Part shown: piece after piece, positions 27,044 to 32,235 of the stretch
Layout of the letters: each line of letters starts with the position of its first letter
How positions within the stretch are numbered: position 1 is the first letter of the stretch
NCBI GenBank assembly: GCA_030756715.1
Contig: JAVBJD010000009.1
Coordinates: forward strand, 1 to 32,235
Origin: Conexivisphaerales archaeon
GTDB taxonomy: Archaea; Thermoproteota; Nitrososphaeria; Conexivisphaerales; UBA164
DNA length: 32,235 nt
Direction of reading: 5' to 3'
Position numbers and translations under genes: made by a program
The notes under the pieces: model-generated
Seen by the model: only the letters and a program-made list of their open reading frames with translations
Database searches by the model: none
What the model was told of the DNA's origin: nothing

Positions 27044-28102
27044 TCAAAGGACCTCCACGAGGTCGTAGAGCTTGAAGCTGGAATTTGAAACGTAGCCTGC
27101 GGCCCTGAACATCATGTCGCACGCTGGACAGGAAGTCACTATGTTGCTTGTACCTGTTGCAAGGAGCTCTTCGAGCCTTATCTTTGCTGTCCTTACGGCA
27201 GCCTCCGGATCAGTGTATTCAACGCCTCCGCCATCGCATCTTGTTCTCAACCTGTTATTCGGAGGATCTATCACTTTAAAGCCTGAAGCTGATATCAGGT
27301 TTCTTGGCTCTTCAGTAACCCTCAGATACCTTGCTAGGTAACAGGGGTCGTGGTATACGACCTTTTCATTCTGTTCTTTCTGTCCAGATGGTTTGATCAC
27401 TTCTGATATGTGCTTGACTTCAATGTCAAACCCGTTCAGGAACTGGGGGTAAAACTTTTTAAAAACAGTGGCTGTAATGGGGTCCATGGTTATGATTCTT
27501 TTTACACCGTAATCCTTCAGCTTCTTGTAAACGCCGTTTGCAACTTCTGTAAAATCGTCGAGAAGCCCGAAAGTGTGCAGGGCTACCCCTGAGTCTGGCT
27601 CGTTCTTTCCAAGGTAAGCTATGTCCACACCGTTGCTCTGAAGCACCTGAACGCCTTTTCTCAGAACCCCCCAGTAGTACTGGTTCCTTGCGTCGTTTTC
27701 TCCAGCTATCTTCCTCAGCTTTGCTAAAGTCTCCGAAGAAACACCCAGCAGCTTACCGAGAGAGCTCATTGGAGATTTTAAGAGCCTTATGACGTCCTTC
27801 ATCGTGCTCTTGTAACCCAGATACTTTGCCTTTTTTGCCATGTCTAGCATCTGGGCTATGCTCATGCCTTCTTTTTTGGCAGTGTACTCAAGCAGCAGAG
27901 CTGTTTCAGCATAACCCATGTATGAATACATGCCCGAGTAGAAGATAGTTTCACCTCTTTCCTTTATGTTAAGGCCATTGCTCCACTGAGAAAGCTCTTC
28001 CTGAGGCACTCCTACAGGATTACCGTATTTCAGTATAGTTTCCTTAGTGAAGTTTAGAACAGCAAATATCTCTCTGTGCCTTTCACTCATGCCATTCTTC
28101 AC
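27044..28102 (-). CDS. CCG-domain (HdrB / split GlcF C-terminal half) protein; likely start near 28090
   Basis: Homologous in layout to the GlcF C-terminal half: DPCYLARYLRVTEEPRNLI...RTRCDGGGVEY...SCPACDMM. Confidence 0.85.
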   Translation of the reverse strand: MKNGMSERHREIFAVLNFTKETILKYGNPVGVPQEELSQWSNGLNIKERGETIFYSGMYSYMGYAETALLLEYTAKKEGMSIAQMLDMAKKAKYLGYKSTMKDVIRLLKSPMSSLGKLLGVSSETLAKLRKIAGENDARNQYYWGVLRKGVQVLQSNGVDIAYLGKNEPDSGVALHTFGLLDDFTEVANGVYKKLKDYGVKRIITMDPITATVFKKFYPQFLNGFDIEVKHISEVIKPSGQKEQNEKVVYHDPCYLARYLRVTEEPRNLISASGFKVIDPPNNRLRTRCDGGGVEYTDPEAAVRTAKIRLEELLATGTSNIVTSCPACDMMFRAAGYVSNSSFKLYDLVEVL

Positions 28103-29493
28103 CTAGAGCGTATTTGTCCGGGTTGAGTATGTTCTTTGGATCAAACAGCTTCTTTATCTCTTTCATGAGCCTGTAAACAGGCATCTGATTCCTTACCTTA
28201 AACTGTTCCAGCAGCATGTCTTCCTTGAGCTTTCCAATTCCATGCTCAGCTGTGATAGTGCCGCCGAGCTTTATGGCGAGCTCGTTTATCTCTCTTGCTG
28301 CTTTTTCAGCCCTCTCCCACTCTTCTTTATTATTCATGTCGGCACCTATGTTCGGGTGAAGGTTGCCGTCCCCAGCATGACCCACTGTTGCTATGAATAC
28401 ATTGTACTTCTTTCTTATCTCATCAACACCCCTAAGAGCATCCTTTATCTTCGACAGGGGCACAGCTATGTCTCCATCTATGAAACCAGGGTAAAGGTGC
28501 CCGGGAGCTGTGAAAGCTACTGCTCTCACGTCGAGGAGCTCGTTCATCGTTTGCGGATCTTCAGCCTTTATTATCTTTGCGGCGTGGTTTTCGTTCATTA
28601 TCTTTACAACCCTGTCTGCAACCTTTTCAAGGCCTTCCGCATGTCCGTCAACGTCAACAAGGACCATGCCGCCGTCGAGCGCAGGGTAATTGTATCCCCT
28701 GACCTTGTTTGCGGCCTCTATCCCTTGTTTGTCAGCAAATTCTAAAATTAAAGGGTTGACGCCTTCTCTCCTTATCCTGAAGATCGTTTCTCCGGCGTCG
28801 TCCAAGCTGTTGAAGAAACCGGCAACCCTGATTATCTTTTCAGGCAAAGGCATCATCTTAAGCCATGCCTTTGTAATTATCGCCAGAGTGCCTTCGCTTC
28901 CAACCACAAGCCCGAGAAGGTCGTAACCGGCCCTATTCTTGTAAGTGCTTTCGCCAAAATAAGTTAATGTGCCATCGGAAAGCACAACTTCAACTTTGAG
29001 AACCCAGTCCCTCATCACGCCGTACCTTGCTCCCCTCATACCACCTGAGTTTTCAGCAAGAGCTCCCCCGATGGTTGCGACCCTGCTGCTGGCAGGGTCA
29101 GGAGGGAAAAAGAAGCCGTGCTTCCTGCATTCTGTATCTACATCAAGCACAGTGGCACCGACTTCTGCTTCAACGATTCCGTTGTCTACATCGACCTTTA
29201 TCTGGTTAAGAGCTCTCATGTCCAGAACAATGCCCCCGCGAGCTGGAACCACCGCCCCTGTAACGCTTGAGCCAGAACCTCTTGCTACTATAGGAACGCC
29301 GTACTTGTAGGCAACCTTTACAACCTCAGGAACTTGCTCTCTTTTAGTTATATGAACGACCACTTCAGGCTTCCTCTTGTATGCGTCAACAGCGCCCTGC
29401 TGGAAAAGCAACCTGCTGGCTTCATCAAGAAGAACGTTTTCAGGGCCCACGATAGACCTTAATTCGGATATCCACGGATTTTGGGCTTCCATT
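28083..29493 (-). CDS. FAD-linked glycolate/D-lactate dehydrogenase (GlcD-like), copy 2; ORF opens at 29615 but start likely 29493
   Basis: PIVARGSGSSVTGAVVPARGGIVLDM, FPPDPASSRVATIGGALAENSGGMRGARYGVMRDWVLKVEVVLSDG, GHAGDGNLHPN, TAEHGIGKLK. TATA-like tracts lie between 29493 and 29615. Confidence 0.93.
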
Positions 29494-29668
29494 GTGCGAT
29501 TATATAAAACGTTAGAATATAAGTTTTTACAAACGTCTTTTTTAGAGCCTTTAAAACATGCGTTTTTGCAAGCAAAAGCTTTTTTATCTGTATGGTTTTC
29601 TAACTGCACTTTCATGCTGCTACCGTGCTTCTAAAAAGTTATATATCCATAACACCTAATAAAAAACC

Positions 29669-30088
29669 ATGACCGAAAACATAACGCTTGAAGAAGCAAA
29701 GAAATTGGCCGAAAAGGCCATATCAAAAGCGAAGGAAATAGGGATCAAGATAAGCGTTGCTGTTTACGACTCTAACGGACACATGGTTCTTCTAGAGAAG
29801 ATGGACGACGCAGCGTGGATCACTCCGGATCTCGCTATGGGAAAAGCATTCACCGCAGTGGCTTTCAGGCTGCTCGGGGAAAAACACTCTGACTCAGGTG
29901 CTGTTGGAAGGAACTTCGCTGAAGCACAGTCATTGCTTTTCAGCCTATCACTCAAGTACGACGGAAAGGTAATAGGGAGACAGGGAGGCTTACCCATAAT
30001 AAAGAACGGCGCCGTAATAGGAGGAATAGGGGTCAGCGGAGGTTCTCCTGACCAGGACGAAGCCTGCGCAAGGGCGGCGCTGTCTTAA
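29669..30088 (+). CDS. glcG: GlcG/HbpS family (DUF336) protein
   Basis: LEEAKKLAEKAISKAKEIGIKISVAVYDSNGHMVLLEKMDDAAWITPDLAMGKAFTAVAF...GGLPIIKNGAVIGGIGVSGGSPDQDEACARAAL; ATG about 26 nt downstream of a TATA box. Confidence 0.93.
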   Translation: MTENITLEEAKKLAEKAISKAKEIGIKISVAVYDSNGHMVLLEKMDDAAWITPDLAMGKAFTAVAFRLLGEKHSDSGAVGRNFAEAQSLLFSLSLKYDGKVIGRQGGLPIIKNGAVIGGIGVSGGSPDQDEACARAALS

Positions 30089-30091
30089 GCC

Positions 30092-30928
30092 ATGGATATC
30101 TATGAGTTTATAGACCATTTAGCCAAAGAATCTCTAAAAGACCTGATGCCGGCAAAGATTCCAAGAGAAAGAATAATCGATGACGATCCAAACCACGAGT
30201 ACCTGCTTTACACTGGACAGCTGTACCAGGTAACTCCTTATCTGGATACGATAAGGGATATGCTTGAAAAGGTTGAAAGCATGGAAGAGTTTCTCTTTTC
30301 TCTTTATACTCATTTTGATTCAGTGTGGGCGTTTATCAAACCTAACAGAACTATCAAGGAGAGGTACCAGAACATAATCAAAAGGGCTTACTCAAAGCTC
30401 AAGGAGAAGGTCGACGTTGGTTACGATTTTTCAATAGATTATTATTCAGGGGTAATTTTTCATGATCTTGGAAGCAGGTACTTTAACGACTACGCCAAGA
30501 TAATGACAGGAAAACTGAAGGACAGAAAGCTGATAACTCTGGACCCTCACACGACATACGCAGTCAAGGTCCTTTACAAAAAAGTGGATCCATCTTTTAA
30601 CGCTGAAGTTCACCACTACTCAGAGTTTCTGAAGGTGGATAATGCCTCTGATTTTGTTGATCATGAATCATGCTATTTAGTCAGGTATCTTGACATGCAG
30701 CTCTCGAGCAACGCTGTAAAGCCCGAAGAATCTGGAAAAGAAATGGGTTGCTGCGGGGGTCCGATAGAGTTCGTTTCTCCAAGGCTGGCAACCGAAATAG
30801 CAAAGCTGAGGATGGACAGGCTTCTGAAAACAGGAAAGAACAAGGTTCTAGTATGGTGTCCTATATGTTTATCAAACCTTTCGAGATTGAACAGAGCAGA
30901 AATTAAGGATGCATTAGAAATAATTTAA
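30092..30928 (+). CDS. Stand-alone CCG-domain protein (third GlcF/HdrB-like paralog, no ferredoxin domain)
   Basis: YTGQLYQVTPY..., DHESCYLVRY...MGCCGGPIEFVSPRLATEIAKLRMDRL...WCPICLSNL; start 4 nt after the glcG stop. Confidence 0.8.
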   Translation: MDIYEFIDHLAKESLKDLMPAKIPRERIIDDDPNHEYLLYTGQLYQVTPYLDTIRDMLEKVESMEEFLFSLYTHFDSVWAFIKPNRTIKERYQNIIKRAYSKLKEKVDVGYDFSIDYYSGVIFHDLGSRYFNDYAKIMTGKLKDRKLITLDPHTTYAVKVLYKKVDPSFNAEVHHYSEFLKVDNASDFVDHESCYLVRYLDMQLSSNAVKPEESGKEMGCCGGPIEFVSPRLATEIAKLRMDRLLKTGKNKVLVWCPICLSNLSRLNRAEIKDALEII

Positions 30929-30955
30929 AAATTAAAAAAATAATCTTATGATTTT

Positions 30956-32235
30956 TTAGAACCTCATTGCCCCAGGTAGCAGGAATGCATATATCAATCC
31001 TATTATTATGAGGTAGATCAGAATTACCAGAGTCCAGCCCATGTTATGCCTTATTACTTCTCCTTCTTTCCTTAAGTATTTTGAAGTAGATACTCCAACG
31101 CTGGCTGTCTGGGGAGCTACAGGCTTTCCTACTTCAGCCCCTACTGAGTTGAGCGCAGGCAGCAGATAAGGCGGCAAACCAAGAAGTAATCCTACCGAAT
31201 ACTGTAGATATCCGAACATGGCGTTGGTTGATGTGTTGCTTCCTGAAAGGGCCACACCTATCCAACCTAGTATTGGTGCAAGCACAATGAAAACGATACC
31301 CACCCTTGAGAAAGAATACGCCAAAGTTGCCGCCATTCCTGAATAGTTGAACGTATCAGCCAGAGCTACCATAAATATACCAGTTAAAACTGCGCCCCAA
31401 AGCTGGTTCCACGAAGTCTTCATTGCCTGAATGAACTTGTCTTTCGGAGGTCTCAAAATTGCTGCTATTATTATCCAGGAAATCATAATGAAGGTACCTC
31501 CAACGAACGGAGAAAATTCAAAAGCTACGGCCATAACTTTGTGAGTTATTGAAGAAATTGTAAATACTGCAGCTATGAACGGCTTGTAAGCTGGCAATGG
31601 AGACCATGGACCAGTACCGAGAACTACAACTATTATGAGCACAATGAATGGCATGAAAAGCTCAGCAACCTCTGAAGCTGTAAACTTTCTTCCCTGCGAA
31701 GAATTTACTTGGGACGGATCGAGTATCTTGCCACCGAAACCTCTTATGTTTTTTGGTTTCCAGTACCTTAAAAATATAAGAAGGACTGTAAACGAAACAA
31801 GAGACCCAGCTATATCTGGCAGATAAGGGCCTACATAGTTTGATACCGGGAACTGACCTAATATATATGCAAGAGATCCGACAATAGCTAAAGGCCATGC
31901 TTCTTTTACTCCTTCTTTTCCAGAAACCAAGTATATCAATATCCAAGGAGGTGCAAGAGCTAGCAAAGCTACAACTCTACCTACTGCAGCAGAAACGTGG
32001 AAAAGCGGGAGACCCGTTACAGCTGCAAGAATTACCACCGGTACTCCCAAAGCCCCAAATGAAACCGGCGCGTTGTTTGCAATAGCTGCGACCCTTATAG
32101 CTTCTATATCAACAACTCCAAGGCTCATCAGAATCGGTGCAACAAAAGCCCATGGATAGCCGAAACCTACAAGCCCTTCGAGCAGAGCGCCGAATGACCA
32201 CGCTATCAGCACAGCTTGAATCCTTACATCTGCAG
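30956..32235 (-). CDS. LctP/GlcA-family lactate/glycolate permease, N-terminus beyond the window edge
   Basis: Multi-TM protein with ADVRIQAVLIAWSFGALLEGLVGFGYPWAF, VAAIANNAPVSFGALGVPV, LSGSNTSTNAMFGYLQ. Frame stays open past the tracked start 32212 to the window end. Confidence 0.92.
   Translation of the reverse strand, partial: ADVRIQAVLIAWSFGALLEGLVGFGYPWAFVAPILMSLGVVDIEAIRVAAIANNAPVSFGALGVPVVILAAVTGLPLFHVSAAVGRVVALLALAPPWILIYLVSGKEGVKEAWPLAIVGSLAYILGQFPVSNYVGPYLPDIAGSLVSFTVLLIFLRYWKPKNIRGFGGKILDPSQVNSSQGRKFTASEVAELFMPFIVLIIVVVLGTGPWSPLPAYKPFIAAVFTISSITHKVMAVAFEFSPFVGGTFIMISWIIIAAILRPPKDKFIQAMKTSWNQLWGAVLTGIFMVALADTFNYSGMAATLAYSFSRVGIVFIVLAPILGWIGVALSGSNTSTNAMFGYLQYSVGLLLGLPPYLLPALNSVGAEVGKPVAPQTASVGVSTSKYLRKEGEVIRHNMGWTLVILIYLIIIGLIYAFLLPGAMRF

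Noticed and set aside
28083-29493. One of the two GlcD copies being GlcE
   Set aside because: Both have full-length GlcD architecture including C-terminal GDGNxHxN and AEHGIGxxK motifs; GlcE is shorter.
29494-29615. Cys-rich N-terminal extension of GlcD2 (MKVQLENHTDKKAFACKNACFKGSKKDVC...)
   Set aside because: The segment contains TATA-like tracts (ACTTATATT, TTTTATATAA) upstream of ATG 29493 and is not typical of GlcD; most likely promoter DNA that happens to be open.
1-32235. CRISPR arrays, tRNA/rRNA genes, prophage or defence islands
   Set aside because: No regularly spaced repeats, no recognisable tRNA T-arm/acceptor patterns or rRNA, and no phage or defence genes were seen by eye; a tRNAscan/CRISPR search would confirm.

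Overview
Archaeal chromosomal window: TATA boxes about 25-30 nt upstream of many start codons, and archaeal L7Ae/S28e/L24e, PriL, PCNA, SRP54 and Dph6 genes. The lineage is not resolved from sequence alone. The left edge (1-~52) holds the 3' tail and right-end hairpin of an IS200/IS605-type TnpB element. Positions ~0.3-11.7 kb are mostly housekeeping: thioredoxin, ferritin-like/VIT1 fusion, tRNA methylthiotransferase, Dph6, SRP54, PriL divergent from PCNA, an OSTC/Ost3-like small membrane protein, L7Ae-S28e-L24e-NDK, HAD and Nudix. At 11.8-13.6 kb is a wHTH + ATP-cone + NrdD-like protein whose only cysteines are in a C-terminal zinc ribbon. It looks like a catalytically dead anaerobic ribonucleotide reductase turned into a regulator, and its own promoter carries a palindrome. 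From 13.7 kb to the right edge is a dense C2/2-hydroxyacid catabolic island: a CoxLMS-type molybdenum hydroxylase plus CoxG, malic enzyme, GlcD/GlcF, a very large archaeal malate synthase, LutC/LutB, a second GlcD with split ferredoxin and CCG subunits, GlcG (DUF336), a third stand-alone CCG protein, and an LctP/GlcA-family permease truncated by the window end. The island is readable as a proposed glycolaldehyde -> glycolate -> glyoxylate -> malate -> pyruvate route with dedicated uptake, and is the main system-level finding. The reading rests on family recognition and gene context; no searches were run.
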